64,000 nt of DNA, from assembly GCA_916048095.2 (NCBI GenBank), contig OU696583.1, positions 5,072,750-5,136,749 on the forward strand, in the 5' to 3' direction. The DNA is from Sacculina carcini. Lineage: Eukaryota > Arthropoda > Thecostraca > Sacculinidae. Under the pieces are notes generated by a model. The model was not told the origin of the DNA, searched no databases, and saw only the letters and a program-made list of their open reading frames with translations. Both the position numbers and the translations under genes were made by a program. Below, in pieces: positions 10,206-20,679 of the stretch (within the stretch, counting starts at the first letter, position 1; each line of letters starts with the position of its first letter).

Positions 10206-10389
10206 CTCTCTGTGCGCGGAAGATTTTACTTCAAGCACGATTTTGCACAAACATAAGATCAGGGGCTGTGAGCGGAATCAAAAGCACAACAGGAAAATTA
10301 AACACAAAATTATGTATTATTAGTAAGAGTATATACATGGCGAGAATATGGAGATACGAAAATATGGAGATATATATACAAAGGTAGTG

Positions 10390-10668
10390 TCAATCCAATC
10401 TATAAGGATGTGTAAGCGGCGACGGAAGAGAAAGCAGGTACTTATGCAGCGCAGAAGAAAAGGAAGAATATGATTTATGACGAAGGATATGAGGAGGAAG
10501 AGGAGTATATTCGCGGGGCAGAAAAATCGAAAGACATCGCGGACCAATTTGATAAGTGGTCGGCGGGAGGGCTAACAAGAGGTGCAGGACGGCGGCTGAA
10601 AGGACGATCAGAGAAGGTAAGAAGTGAGAGCAAGTACGAGGGTGTGGCGGCGTCAGTAACCACTAAGC
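10390..10668 (-). pseudogene. CR1/L2-type LINE, C-terminal RT fragment
   Basis: On the minus strand the translation reads TPSYLLSLL, then RPFSRRPAPL, then SFDFSAPRIY, and in another frame KSYSSFSSALHKYLLSLPSPLT. The same order is found in the LINE at 50200-50470. It is the 3' coding end of the LINE whose upstream part lies at 12491-13480; a gypsy element separates the two. One frameshift inside this piece. Confidence 0.8.
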
Positions 10669-10840
10669 ACGTTATGTCATTTGAATGTGTACATGCAGTG
10701 TGCTTGTGGTGTGTGTGTGTGTGCGTGTGTGTGTGTGGTTGTGCGTGCTTGTTAGTGTGTTATAGCCAGTATCGTGTTGGACTAGTGTGTGAATACATCC
10801 TGTAACTTGTGTTGTAACTGTGGAAGCGTTTCCCACAGAT

Positions 10841-10853
10841 TGGTGACCCCGAC
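10841..10853 (+). promoter_or_regulatory. tRNA-Trp primer-binding site (13-nt match)
   Basis: TGGTGACCCCGAC matches the tRNA-Trp 3' end; the Gag ATG follows at 10855. Confidence 0.75.
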
Positions 10854-10854
10854 G

Positions 10855-11619
10855 ATGTCTCATGCAGAGTCAAATCAAGAAGCAGCCGATTTCCGATTGG
10901 CGGCAGTGAAGGTTGAGCTGCCCCAATTCGATATTCATGATGTCGACACGTGGTTATTGATGTGCGACAACTTGATGATGGACGCTGGATTGAGTGTGCA
11001 GTCTACGATGTTCCGTAAACTGCTGGCCAAGCTGCCACCAGCTCAGTTCAGATTAGTCAAGGATATTGCTACACAAACGCCTCTACCAAACAATTGCTAT
11101 GATTTACTGAAGTGCCGGCTACGCTCAAGGTTGGAGTTAACACCCGCCGAGCGATACAGACGATTTGAGCAACTACCAAAGGAACTCGGCTCCCGCAAAC
11201 CATCCGATTTGCTGAGCGATCTATCCACGCTATATCCGTCGGAGATCAACAGTGAAATTATTCGCGAAGCATTCTTGTCGAGACTCCCGGCAAATTTACA
11301 GATGATGTGTCGTGAATGGTTCACTTCAATGAAGATCACGGAGGTTGCTCATCGAGCTGACCAGCACTATCAGCCGCAATCAGCCACAGATTACAGTGCA
11401 TCTGTCGCGACTACCCAGACTGCTACAACAGATCAGCAAGACCAATGCGTAGCTGCAACTCAATTTTCTATCATGACACGAAAAGCTGGACGAGCTGTTG
11501 AGTTTGTGGATCGGTGGTGCAAATTGCACCGCCGCTTCGGTCCTGCTGCTCGCAAGTGCCTCGGCAATTGTTCGTACAAAGCGGACATGTCGGGAAACGG
11601 CAAGCGCAGCCAGCAGTAA
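10855..11619 (+). CDS. Ty3/gypsy Gag
   Basis: Open frame of about 254 residues from MSHAESNQEA. It has the capsid-like pattern LPQFD, DVDTWLLMC, MFRKLLAKL, then LTPAERYRRF, LLSDLSTLYP and FLSRLPANLQMMC. The C-terminus holds a non-classical zinc-knuckle-like CKLHRRFGPAARKC, typical of this gypsy clade (compare LCWYHRRWG at about 43310). The start is the first ATG after the primer-binding site. The frame is intact but the element lacks RT, so it could only move in trans. Confidence 0.85.
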   Translation: MSHAESNQEAADFRLAAVKVELPQFDIHDVDTWLLMCDNLMMDAGLSVQSTMFRKLLAKLPPAQFRLVKDIATQTPLPNNCYDLLKCRLRSRLELTPAERYRRFEQLPKELGSRKPSDLLSDLSTLYPSEINSEIIREAFLSRLPANLQMMCREWFTSMKITEVAHRADQHYQPQSATDYSASVATTQTATTDQQDQCVAATQFSIMTRKAGRAVEFVDRWCKLHRRFGPAARKCLGNCSYKADMSGNGKRSQQ

Positions 11620-11644
11620 TGGCCCTGCCTGGCTGCGATAAAAC

Positions 11645-12490
11645 GTGCCAACTTCTCTACATTACCGACTCACGCGGCCGTCGCTACCTTATCGACAGTG
11701 GTCCGACGCCTATCCATTGAGAGATACTTCGGCTCCAAATTGTGTCAAAGCTTTAATTAGCTGGATTGCCCGATATGGTATGTGCAGTTCAATTACATCG
11801 GATCGTGGTGCTCAATTTGTATCAAGTCTGTGGAAGGAATTGTGGTCATTGTTGGGTGTAAAAACCTCCACTACATGTGCCTACATGCCCCAACAGAATG
11901 GAATAGTGGAAAGGGTACATCGCCAACTCAAATCTTCTTTATCCGCGGCGCTCCAAGACAATGCTAACTGGTTATCTGCTTTACCGATCGTACTAATGGG
12001 CATGCGATCTGCATACAAACCCGAATTGCAATCCTCAGCTGTTGAATTGGTGATAGGAGAGAAGATGCGTTTGCCCGGCCAGTTTTTTGCGCCAAGCCAT
12101 ATGACTCCTACATCTGATTTTGCTCGACAATTAATGCAGTCTTTCGAAGATCTTAAACCAGTACCCACGGCATGGCACCTTCGGTACGATGCTGAGCGAC
12201 CATTTGTGTCAACGTCCTTGTCCAAGTCCGCGCATGTGCTTGTTCGTGTAGACTCCCATCGTGCTCCACTTACACCACCTTACAAAGGTCCGTACAAAGT
12301 GTTGAAAAGAGGAGAGAAGGCGTACACAATAGAAAATAATGGCAAGCCAGATCTTGTGTCAATCGACCGGCTCAAACCAGCTCATTTGGACCTTGTGTCA
12401 ATCGACCGGCTCAAACCAGCTCATTTGGAGAGATCTTCAGAACCGAATCAGCCTACCGTACGACCGTTAAATCATAACCGAGATACAAGA
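11645..12490 (+). pseudogene. protease stub joined to Ty3/gypsy integrase
   Basis: Begins with protease text (the active-site strand RYLIDSG, frame around 11680-11710), then jumps to integrase: ITSDRGAQF (second catalytic Asp) and GIVERVHRQLK (catalytic Glu), followed by the chromodomain-like C-terminal fold (YKGPYKVLKRG, SIDRLKPAHL). RT, RNase H and the integrase N-terminus are deleted. A 13-residue segment is duplicated in tandem (39 bp each, 12353-12430). The frame runs on into LINE DNA to a stop at 12541. Confidence 0.8.
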
Positions 12491-13480
12491 TGTGTGGAGG
12501 AGTTTAAATACAATGCAACACAGCTTATGTTGCATCCTTGAAAGAGCTGGCAGCCAGCCGAGTTCTCGAATATGAGCGGAGGTGGGTATCTTAGGAGGAA
12601 GGCGAAGAACGAAACGACAAGAAAGATTGATGATAGATTGAAGAGGGCGAATTGACTTCTTAGGAAGATGAAAGAATAAGGAATTACAATAGTCGAGACG
12701 AGAAAAAATAAACGAGTTCACTAAGAGGAGAGCAGACGCAATATCAATATGAGAGCTCATCGGGTAGAGTTGGTGCAAGGTGAAACGACAGAGGAGGGTA
12801 ATTTTTGAAAGATGCTGAGAGAATGTTAGAGAGGGATCGAGAACAACACCGAGATTACGTATATGAGATGAAAGAGGCAAGTTGACAGAACAAGGAGCAA
12901 TACTGGGAGGGTGAAATAAGAAATATTCAGTTTTTTCAGGATTCAAAAGGAGATTTCTTGAGGACGCCCAGGCAGCGATATGCGATAGAAGTTGAGAAAT
13001 TAGACCAATTTTTAAGGAGGAAAATGGTGAGTAATTCTGTATATCGTCTGCATATATATGAAACGTTATGGGGTAAGACCGGAGTATGTAAATGTAAATT
13101 GTAAATTTACGCATTTGAACACAGCAGTGGAAAGGCTGATGTTCGCGTGAATTTATGCATGGGCAAAGCCTCACGGCCCCGGCTGGCACACCGCAGGTCC
13201 GGCCGCACGGGTTTTGCAGTCACCGCCAGCACAGAAACTGCACGGCTGCGCGCACACAAAACCCGCATTGCGACAATTGGGCTACCCTTTCAGAAACGGA
13301 CCCAAACGTTTCACCTCGCCAGGGAACCGAACCCTGGACCTCTCGTGCACAGAGCGTGCGTCTTAGCCACTCGGCTACGAGGCGGACACGAGGCGGACCG
13401 GAGTATGGGGCAGAGGGATGAAATATACACATTAAACAGAAGAGGTTCCGACACACCACCCAGTGTTTCCATGACTGGCA
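12491..13480 (-). pseudogene. CR1/L2-type LINE reverse transcriptase fragment
   Basis: Minus-strand text from LFNVYISSLCPIL (about 13460), across the SINE, to FHIYADDIQ (RT catalytic YxDD box), LLLNPEKTEYFLF, NLGVVLDPSLTF, FIFSRLDYCNSLFFHLP and GWLPALSRMQHKLCCIVFKLL. This motif order is that of the CR1/L2 superfamily thumb region. The segment is split by a SINE (13089-13396) and cut at the left by the gypsy element. The part left of the SINE is a single open frame, so the copy is fairly young. Confidence 0.85.
13089..13396 (-). mobile_element. tRNA-derived SINE (family 1), full length
   Basis: The minus strand starts with a tRNA-like head: a CCTCGTAGCCGAGTGGCTAA A-box region typical of Leu/Ser-class tRNAs, then a B box in CCAGGGTTCGGTTCCC. 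A body of about 220 bp ends in ATGCGTAAATTTACAATTTA. A perfect 11-bp duplication, ACCGGAGTATG, flanks it (13078-13088 and 13397-13407). It interrupts the RT of a LINE. Confidence 0.9.
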
Positions 13481-13529
13481 TACCAAGAATCATTCAAAAT
13501 CCTAGTAGTGGCTTTGGCAGCACCAGTCC

Positions 13530-14480
13530 CTATAATTCTGCTTTCTGATTCTGATTTGTAACTACTTCAAACTGACAAACACCGTCACACTTCCTTCGCG
13601 CTTCGCCCAGTGTCACCAACTCAACCGGTAGTCTCTCCCATACTGAACAATATTGGGCACAGACAATATTGTCAGTGCAGCCATTATCTACTGAAGCTCG
13701 ACACTGTTGACCTTTGACAATTAAATCAACTGCTGGCTGTGCACCATTCACTGTGGCGGAGAGAACATCGGTGCTGACGTGTTCTATCCTGTGCCGTTTC
13801 CCGCACAGTCAACAGACCGGTGTGTGAAACTGCCTCAAGTACGGGAGCTACGTCGCCAGTTTGGTCGAGTTTTATTACGCACCTGCGGAGGCAGTGCGTT
13901 CATCGCTCAGGACAGCGCGGGTTCTACAGACTATACACTACACACTATGTCATCGAGGTCTAATTCATCTGCCCTCAAGCCAGCTCTAATCATCTGGCGG
14001 ACGTTGTCTGGTAACCCAGACACAAAGACGCAACACAATGCATTGTTCATCACACCATCAAACAATGTGGCCAATCGCCGCAAGTCAGCCAGAAACACGT
14101 CGACTGATTCATCCACGCACAATTTCCTGGCTACAAATGCATCATATGCAGCGTCCATGCCAAATGCGCTGTACAGACGAGTGCGCATCACTTCACTATT
14201 TCCTCGAAGTTCAGATGGCCTCTCCGACCAGACTGAGAAAGCACCAACAGTTAGTCGGACTGGCACCACACACTCAACGGGAACACCACGTTATTGGCAC
14301 AGCATATCTGTACGGAGCCACCACTCCTCAATGTCACTTGTTCCATCGTATTCTGGAATTATTCTTACGTGAAATGCTAACTGTCATTGCTATGCAGAAT
14401 ACACAAGCTCTCAGCAAGTTTGCTTTCCGGAGATTTGCTGTCCATATTCTCAATCGCCGAAATAGCTTCTAGTAGGAAAA
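13530..14480 (-). pseudogene. Ty3/gypsy Gag-protease fragment
   Basis: On the minus strand a Gag segment (from about 14340; RTRLYSAFGMDAAYDAF, then VDVFLADLRRLATLF, AFV-like SGLPDNVRQMIRAG) is followed downstream by a retropepsin-like segment at 13530-13751 (VDLIVKGQQCRASVDNGC, where the usual active-site DTG reads DNG). Frames are broken between them. The lineage differs from the gypsy Gags at 7801 and 10855. No RT or integrase follows; the fragment ends at about 13530 near the SINE-bearing LINE. Confidence 0.65.
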
Positions 14481-15166
14481 AATGAGGGTCGCAGTGAAAC
14501 ACAACAAGACCTTCACAAGCCAGTCACTATATTCCACACAAAACAACACAACCGCACTCGATCACATCGTTTCCACAAGTCCGCTCATTCCACTGCCATC
14601 AGCAGACACACATACACGAACACGCACATGCATACATACTCCCATATATACGTTAGTAACTGGACAAACGCACACACACGCACACTCACTCGCTTCACAC
14701 ATGTACTCAGTGAGTGTGCGTGTGTGTGTGCTAATACCGGCTATATATCAACATATCGGATGATTACGGTAATAGGTTGACAACTGGAGTTCTGCTTAAT
14801 CTTGTTTGCAATGGTGATTTTATATTTTCGAGTCACGAAGCCGACATTCTGCAGCCACTCTTCTAATGGGACTGTTTTATTGTTCTTGCAGTGTCACGTT
14901 ATAGTTTATTAATCTATTTTATATTTCAACTTGTGCGATGTTGAGTTGTCGGATTCGTAAGTGAAATATTGACAAATGGAATCGTCTCGCAGATTTGTGA
15001 TTTGAGTCTGAGTTGCTGTGTTTGTGGCTCTACAGTGGGCAATAGGTGTACTTGGCCGACATTACGATCACTAGTTTATGGTGGATGGGGCAGCGAAAAT
15101 TGCATAAGCTGAAAATTGAAATTACATTATACACACAAATTACATTAGTTGTTTGTGTTTGAGCAG
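14481..15166. other. intron with CA-rich low-complexity DNA
   Basis: CACACA-rich patches at 14605-14730, otherwise no recognisable element. Immediately precedes an IBTK exon. Confidence 0.5.
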
Positions 15167-15403
15167 AGTGATTGTTCGACGGAGCGAGTCGTGCGCCTGC
15201 CGTTCAGCGGTGCTGTACTGCATGTGGTCGTTGATTTCTGCTACACAGACTCCCTGAGCCTACCTTGCACCTCCAGTGCCGCCGCTCCGTCGCTCTCTAC
15301 GCCGGCATCGTGTGAGACGGCCGCCGCACGTGTTGATCTGTTGTGCAGTGTGTTAGTGGCTGCCGACCAGGTTCTCAGCGAGAGACTCAAACAACTAGCC
15401 GAG
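15167..15403 (+). CDS. IBTK: IBTK exon: middle of the second BTB domain
   Basis: Translation includes LHVVVDFCYTDSLSL, a Ser/Thr/Ala-rich loop of about 25 residues, then LLCSVLVAADQVLSERLKQLAE. This matches IBTK (ILDYLYTDE, then ICSVLVVADQLL-RLKEICE). The acceptor TTTGAGCAG and donor GAG/GTGAGC are good, with phase 0 on both sides. The loop after YTD is longer than in the vertebrate protein. Confidence 0.92.
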
Positions 15404-15541
15404 GTGAGCAGGCAACTCAAACACAATGCGTGTCGACAATGCGTCTGGTCAGATTGATGTGAAGTCATCACTCAGCTATTCTGAGCAATACAACAAGATA
15501 TACTACCCCACTAATTCCGTTGTCGACTGATTCGTTGGCTT

Positions 15542-15577
<36 letters not shown>
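15542..15577. repeat. (GT)n microsatellite abutting an exon
   Basis: A TG-dinucleotide run ends only a few bases before the CAG acceptor of the next exon, so it replaces the usual polypyrimidine tract. Confidence 0.85.
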
Positions 15578-15578
<1 letters not shown>

Positions 15579-15580
15579 AG

Positions 15581-15717
15581 GTGGAGATTTGTGATGATAT
15601 ATCGCTGAAAAACTGCGCAGAACTGCTCGAGTTTGGCGTCATGTACAATTGTCACCAGTTGACAGCCGTATGTTGCCAGTTTGTATGTCTCAATCTGGCA
15701 ACTCTCATGGAAAACAG
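15581..15717 (+). CDS. IBTK: IBTK exon: end of the second BTB / BACK-like helices
   Basis: Reads VEICDDISLKNCAELLEFGV, then MYNCHQLTAVCCQFVCLNLATLMEN. The motif LKN-A-LLEF--MY---QL---C-QF--LN-A-L-E is diagnostic of IBTK. The donor AACAG/GTGTGC leaves phase 2, completed by the first base of the exon at 26442. The following intron is 10.7 kb and holds the nested LINE/LTR block. Confidence 0.93.
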
Positions 15718-15898
15718 GTGTGCACTCAAATACATAAACACAGGCACATATCACGCAGGCACACATCACTCACGCAAACACAAACACACAAAACAGCCTG
15801 AATGGAATGTACTCTGTTTCATATGAGAGTGTGAATCCAACTTTTATTGATTAGAATGAAACCCAAGCATCCCTGTAAGGCATCCAGGGTGTATCTGG

Positions 15899-16519
15899 TT
15901 GTGGCGTTTGGCTCGCCACGGAGCGTATTGATGAGTTTCGATGATGATGGTGTCGGACTGTGGATGATGTCGGTGAGGGTTCGCCGGTATGATAGACCGG
16001 CGCGCCATACTGCACGGCAGCACGAGGCCAAGTAGATTTCACACAATGAAGTCGACCTCGTGCTGCGCAGTCCGGAGGTGAAGTTCGGAAGTTTTCTTAT
16101 TCTAGTCGTATCCTCGGAGTAGATATTCGGTTGAACGTTGGATTAGGCATGCAGAAACTGCATCCAGCAAGAAGACGAGGCAATATTCATTGTGTTGTCT
16201 TCTGGCTGCGCAGATGTTTGCTCGTCGGTGGTTTAACATCCGGCGGTAGCTGGATAATTGTTGGTTTTAACACCGGACGGAGTCGGCCCTGGATGGTGTG
16301 ATGCTGGATACTACTGTCAGCAGCTTATGGTGCGTCGCTCTTCATGGCGAGGTACATACGGCTACTGGCACAGAGAGGCGCGGCGTAGGTAGGGAGCGTG
16401 CAGATTAGGCACAACGTAGTTAGAAAGCGCGCGGATTAGGCGCCGCAATGATCTAACACAACATCACACCATCCTCACTCGGGGTCACCAATGTGGCGTT
16501 TGGCTCGCCACGGAGCGTC
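15899..16519 (-). mobile_element. possible LTR element remnant with tRNA-Trp primer-binding site
   Basis: TGTGGCGTTTGGCTCGCCAC occurs at about 15899 and again at about 16492. Just left of the second copy, 16479-16490 is TCGGGGTCACCA, on the minus strand the start of a tRNA-Trp primer-binding site. This is the layout of a minus-strand LTR (right copy) followed by PBS. The two LTR copies are alike for only about 27 bp before they diverge, and no coding sequence is seen between them. Confidence 0.45.
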
Positions 16520-16540
16520 ACATGCTCGATTGGTTTCTTG

Positions 16541-16542
16541 TA

Positions 16543-16610
<68 letters not shown>
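16541..16610. repeat. (GT)n microsatellite
   Basis: About 35 GT units. Confidence 0.95.
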
Positions 16611-16612
<2 letters not shown>

Positions 16613-16699
16613 CACCGGGTTGTATACTACATGAAATGAGCTAAGCTCGAGCTGTCCTGTCTCCCAGCCAACATTGGTCTAACCTACGTTTAAATTATT

Positions 16700-19385
16700 T
16701 AACTCTGCTACATTGAACAGTCTCCCTATCTAGGTTATTTCATGCATACTACAGTCCTATTCGGGAAACTATACTTCTTGATATCCCTAACTGATGTGGT
16801 TTTCCTAAGGGTTTTAGTGTGTTTCCTGTTGTTTCTTTCACTCCATACTATCCAATCATATCTATATATTACTTCCATGTCTATATTATACCTAAAAGCA
16901 GCTATAAGATCCCATCTGCGTCTTCTATTTTCCGGCGTCGGTAGCCCAAATTTCTCTAACCCCTCTTCATAATCCAAATTTCTTAACTCCTGTAGTAATT
17001 TTGTTGATACTCTTTGAATTTATTTTATTTTATCAATATGTTTTTCCTATGCGGTGCCCATACTACTCAGCATAATCTAGCCTAGGTCTCAACATACTTA
17101 TTATAAAAAAATTTCAGCATCTTCAGATCTAAGTAGTTGAATGTTATCCAAATTTTGTTAACTGTCCTCAGAATTGCCTTGAATATGTTTCGTATATGTT
17201 TATCCCGCGATAGGTCTTCATTCACGGTGACTCCTAAATCATTTTCCTCATTAAATTTTTTCAATATATGCCCTCCTAATTCATATGTTGCAGATGGTCT
17301 ATTCCTACTTTTTCCTACCTCCATTGCCCGACATTTTGTTCATTTAAACTCATACCCCAGTCCACACTCCATTGAAAGACTCTGTCTATGTCTCTTTGAA
17401 GCTCTTCACCACTGTGCTCATCTAAAAATTTTTTCAACATTTCTGCATCGTCCGCAAACATGTTCATATAACACTGAACTCCTTCCGTGATCCTGTTAAT
17501 ATACAGTATGAACATCACCGGTCCAAGCCTTGGGGAACCCCACTTATATCCTCTCTTCATGCTGATTTGCATCTCTTCACAATTGTCCTCGTTGTACGCC
17601 CACATAAATATCCCCTCATCAATTCAAGCAACTTTCCATGAATCCCTCCTTCGCGATGTATCTTCCATATCAGCTTACCATGTGGGACCTTATCAAACGC
17701 CTTCCTCAAGTCAAGGTAGATACAGCCTGTCCATCCTTCTCTCTCTTGGACTATATATAACTCTGGAGTAAAAGTTCACCATATTTGCTGAACACGATCT
17801 TCCGGTCCTGAAACCAAACTGAGCTCCATTCATAATCCCATTATCTTCCAAATAACACATCCATTTGGCTTTAATTATACCTTCTACCTTCTATCTTACA
17901 AAAGACGCTCGTTAACGACACAGGTCTATAATTTTGAGGATCTTCCTTGTTGCCTCCTTTATGTTTTGGAACGATATGGGCACACTTCCACTCATCCGGA
18001 ACCTTCCCACTACTCAAACTGCTTTCCACGATATTTAACACGGGTACCAGCAGTTGCTCCCTGCATTCCTTCAGCACCACAGAAGCAATACCATCCGGAC
18101 CGGCGGCCTTTCTTGGTTCTAATTTTCCCAGTCGATTCCAAATTTATGAATGTTGCACCATAATATCTGACAGACCCAATCGAGAGGATGCTCCAGTATA
18201 CTTGCTCGCATCATCTTTCTTGTTGAAAACACTCTGGAACTGTTGATTCATTACCTCACAAATATCTTGTGGTTTCTCGGATGTATCACCCTCCACTCTC
18301 AACCTATCAATAGCTGCTATATTCTTTATTTTCATATTCACAAAGTTATAAAACATTATTGGCTCTTCCTTGCTCTTACTCACAATTCTCCTCTCATATT
18401 CCCTTTCCTCGCTCCTTCTCACATTTACATAATGATTACCTGCAATTCTAAATTCTTCTCTTGTTTTTTTTGTATTTTTTCTTCTCATTCTATTTCATGT
18501 CTTCTCTTTGATCACTCTGGCAGTCTCACACTTCTTATTGTGCCAATCCTTCTTGCCAGAGTATCTAGCTTTATACAATGGTACATATTTGGCAAAACAT
18601 TGTGAGTATATCTCGAGAAACATATTTCCTGCACTTGCTTCCTACATTTCCTTTCCTGCACTTTTCCTGCGCATCATTTGCTTCCAGTAACTGCTTCCAA
18701 TAAACTTCAGCAAAGTATGCTCTCATGCTGCGAAAATCAGATTTCCCGTAATTATATTTTGGTTGTGCTGTATCTCCAGATTTTATTTGCACATTGTCAT
18801 TTGTTCCAATTTCTAGCAATAAATGATAAAAAAAATCCCAGTGGGCTTCTATACTCAATTTCCAAGATTTCCTTAGGGGTTTTTTGTGAACACTTAGTCC
18901 AACCTAGATGGCTCGTCCTCGCCTCTATACCTAGTCGTTTTATCAACCCATTGAGTCATCAGATTGTCGGTCGTCAAATTGAGCAGGATATTCCTCCATG
19001 ATTGATCGCTGCCTGCAGTCTCCAGATTCTCCAAATCAACCTCCTTGCAGTTGAAGTCTCCCATCATTATAACCTCACCATTCTGTTTCAAGATATCTGC
19101 CAGCTCTTCTCTCGCGTCTATGGACATCTCGTCATACTCATCTCGAGTCCAGGAAGCAGTCTTTGGAGGAACATACAGCACTGATACGAACTTACAACGA
19201 GTCTCAATTGGTATTCTTGCACTCAATAGTTCTGCTTTCCCTCTTCCGTAATGTGTACTTTCGACATTCAGATCCCTTCTAACCAGCCTTGCTACACCAA
19301 CCCCAAATTTACCCCTTCTATCTCGCCTGAACATAACATAACGTCCAACACTCAAGATTACGTCAATATCAGGGGATTATTTGGT
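16700..19385 (-). pseudogene. LINE ORF2 (endonuclease and reverse transcriptase), decayed
   Basis: Read on the minus strand from right to left: an endonuclease segment (19355-18894) with VGRYVMFRRDRRGKFGVGVA, then VSVLYVPPKT and the catalytic-type MMGDFNCKEV. A linker with basic helices (18858-18144) follows. Then come RT fingers with VPDEWKCAHIVPKHKGG and NYRPVSLTSVF (about 18000-17880), palm with GPVMFILYINRI and FADDAEMLK (about 17600-17430), and thumb with DLGVTVNEDLS (about 17250). Several frameshifts separate these parts. The order and motifs fit a CR1-like LINE with an apurinic-type endonuclease. The 5' end of ORF2 and ORF1 lie at 23345-24382, on the far side of a nested gypsy element. 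Confidence 0.85.
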
Positions 19386-19399
19386 TTCTGTAATGCATA

Positions 19400-19539
19400 C
19401 TGTAGAAAGCATATACAACCGAAGCATGGGGTTCATTAAGCTCTTACCAAGACATACACACACTATACCCCACAATGGAATCAAGTGCGCAAAACAAACG
19501 GCAATACAACAACACAAGATGTCAATAAAATATATAACA
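19400..19539 (-). repeat. 3' LTR (140 bp) of the nested gypsy element
   Basis: Starts TGTAGAAAGCATATACAACC and ends ATATAACA on the + strand, aligning throughout with 23208-23344 apart from scattered substitutions and small indels. Unusually short for a gypsy LTR. Confidence 0.92.
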
Positions 19540-20158
19540 TTATCCACCCCTTAAGGTGAAAAGACGAATGACTTTGACGAACGAATTATCAAAATGGTGG
19601 GGGAGAATAACGATTGGGTGGTTTGCCGATACGAGTACTCCAGCGAGGGGGAGACGAAGTCTTATCTGGCGGTCGGATACTTACTTCACCAACACTCTCC
19701 TGTCCTTCGGCTGCTGGCCAATGACATGTGTTTGTCTCACTCAATCTTTCTCGGCTAGTAGCTGATTGCACGATATCCGCTGTAGAGGCAGGAGATGAGG
19801 AACCACTTTCCTTCGGAGCTGAAGATAGAGCAGCGTCGTTATCGACCTGCTCATTCATATGAACCGAAGTAGGATATAGATCTGGACAAGGTGCTATATC
19901 GCGCAGTGAAACTGAACACTCTCGGCCGTCGGGATAACGCACATGAGCATACATTGGATTTGCGCTCAACATTTCCACCTTCCGCACTAACGGATCATCT
20001 TTAGAGATGCGGACAAAGTTCCTGAGGAGGACTGGTCCAGGACGTGTCAGCCAGGTTGGTACTGATTGTCCGACGGAAGAACGCCTCTCAAATGCGAATA
20101 TACGCTCGTGTGGTGCACAAGAGTGAACGCATACAATGTAACGCGCGAGGTAAAACAT
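19540..20158 (-). pseudogene. gypsy integrase C-terminal region
   Basis: Minus-strand frame with ERIFAFERRSSVGQSVPTWL, VRKVEMLSANPMYAHVRYPD and a Ser/Pro-rich tail ending RIGKPPNRYSPP, just upstream of the 3' LTR. This is the usual distal part of gypsy polyproteins. Confidence 0.75.
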
Positions 20159-20640
20159 GTTCCCATTGCGTATTAGACAATCCCGATGAACGAAGCGCTA
20201 GTTCAACTGCTTTCCATACTATTCCGTTTATCCTCTCCACTTTGGCATTGCCCTGTGGGTGATAAGGTGTGGATTTACTTGCGGAGACACCTTGCAGAAG
20301 CAGGTAGTCGAACATCATTAGACATGAATCCAAGTCCTCTGTCGGAGTGGACAAACGCAGGAGTTCCAAATATAGAAAAAATTGCTCTAAACAACGGATG
20401 GCAGTTGACGAGGAGGTGTCTCTACACGGAAAAGCAAAAGGATACCGAGAGTAATCATCGATCGCAACGAATATATACTTGTTACCACTCTTGGATGGCA
20501 GTGGTCCCTTGAAGTCGACACTGAGCCGGTCCATTGGTTTTGTTGCCGAAACTAGTGTTCCAGGAGCAATGTTCTCAAAGCGTGGCTTCAACTCTGCGCA
20601 AGATTTGGCAAGAGGAGCAAACATTTTTCACATCGCTCGT
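20088..20640 (-). pseudogene. gypsy integrase core
   Basis: Minus-strand text with SVDFKGPLPS (first catalytic Asp), KYIFVAIDDYSRYPFAFP, then STPYHPQGNAKVERINGIVW (catalytic Glu in the VERIN context). The segment that should carry the second Asp (normally SD-G--F) is replaced by degenerate text, so the catalytic triad is broken. Confidence 0.82.
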
Positions 20641-20679
20641 CGAAAACGCAAGATTCTTACTCCTGACATAATGAAGCAT

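Larger units (their letters stand above)
10669..12490 (+). mobile_element. internally deleted Ty3/gypsy element inserted in a LINE
   Basis: The element interrupts the minus-strand LINE between its KLLHTS and TPSYLL codons, so it arrived after the LINE. It has a primer-binding site (10841), Gag, a trace of protease and an integrase, but no RT or RNase H. The right end is ...CGAGATACA at about 12489. I could not find matching long terminal repeats or a clean target duplication, so the exact left edge is uncertain. Confidence 0.7.

Noticed and set aside
10207-10300. Second THAP-like fragment (LCAEDFTSSTI-type text)
   Set aside because: Only one short Cys-containing motif, lacking the paired histidine and the rest of the domain.
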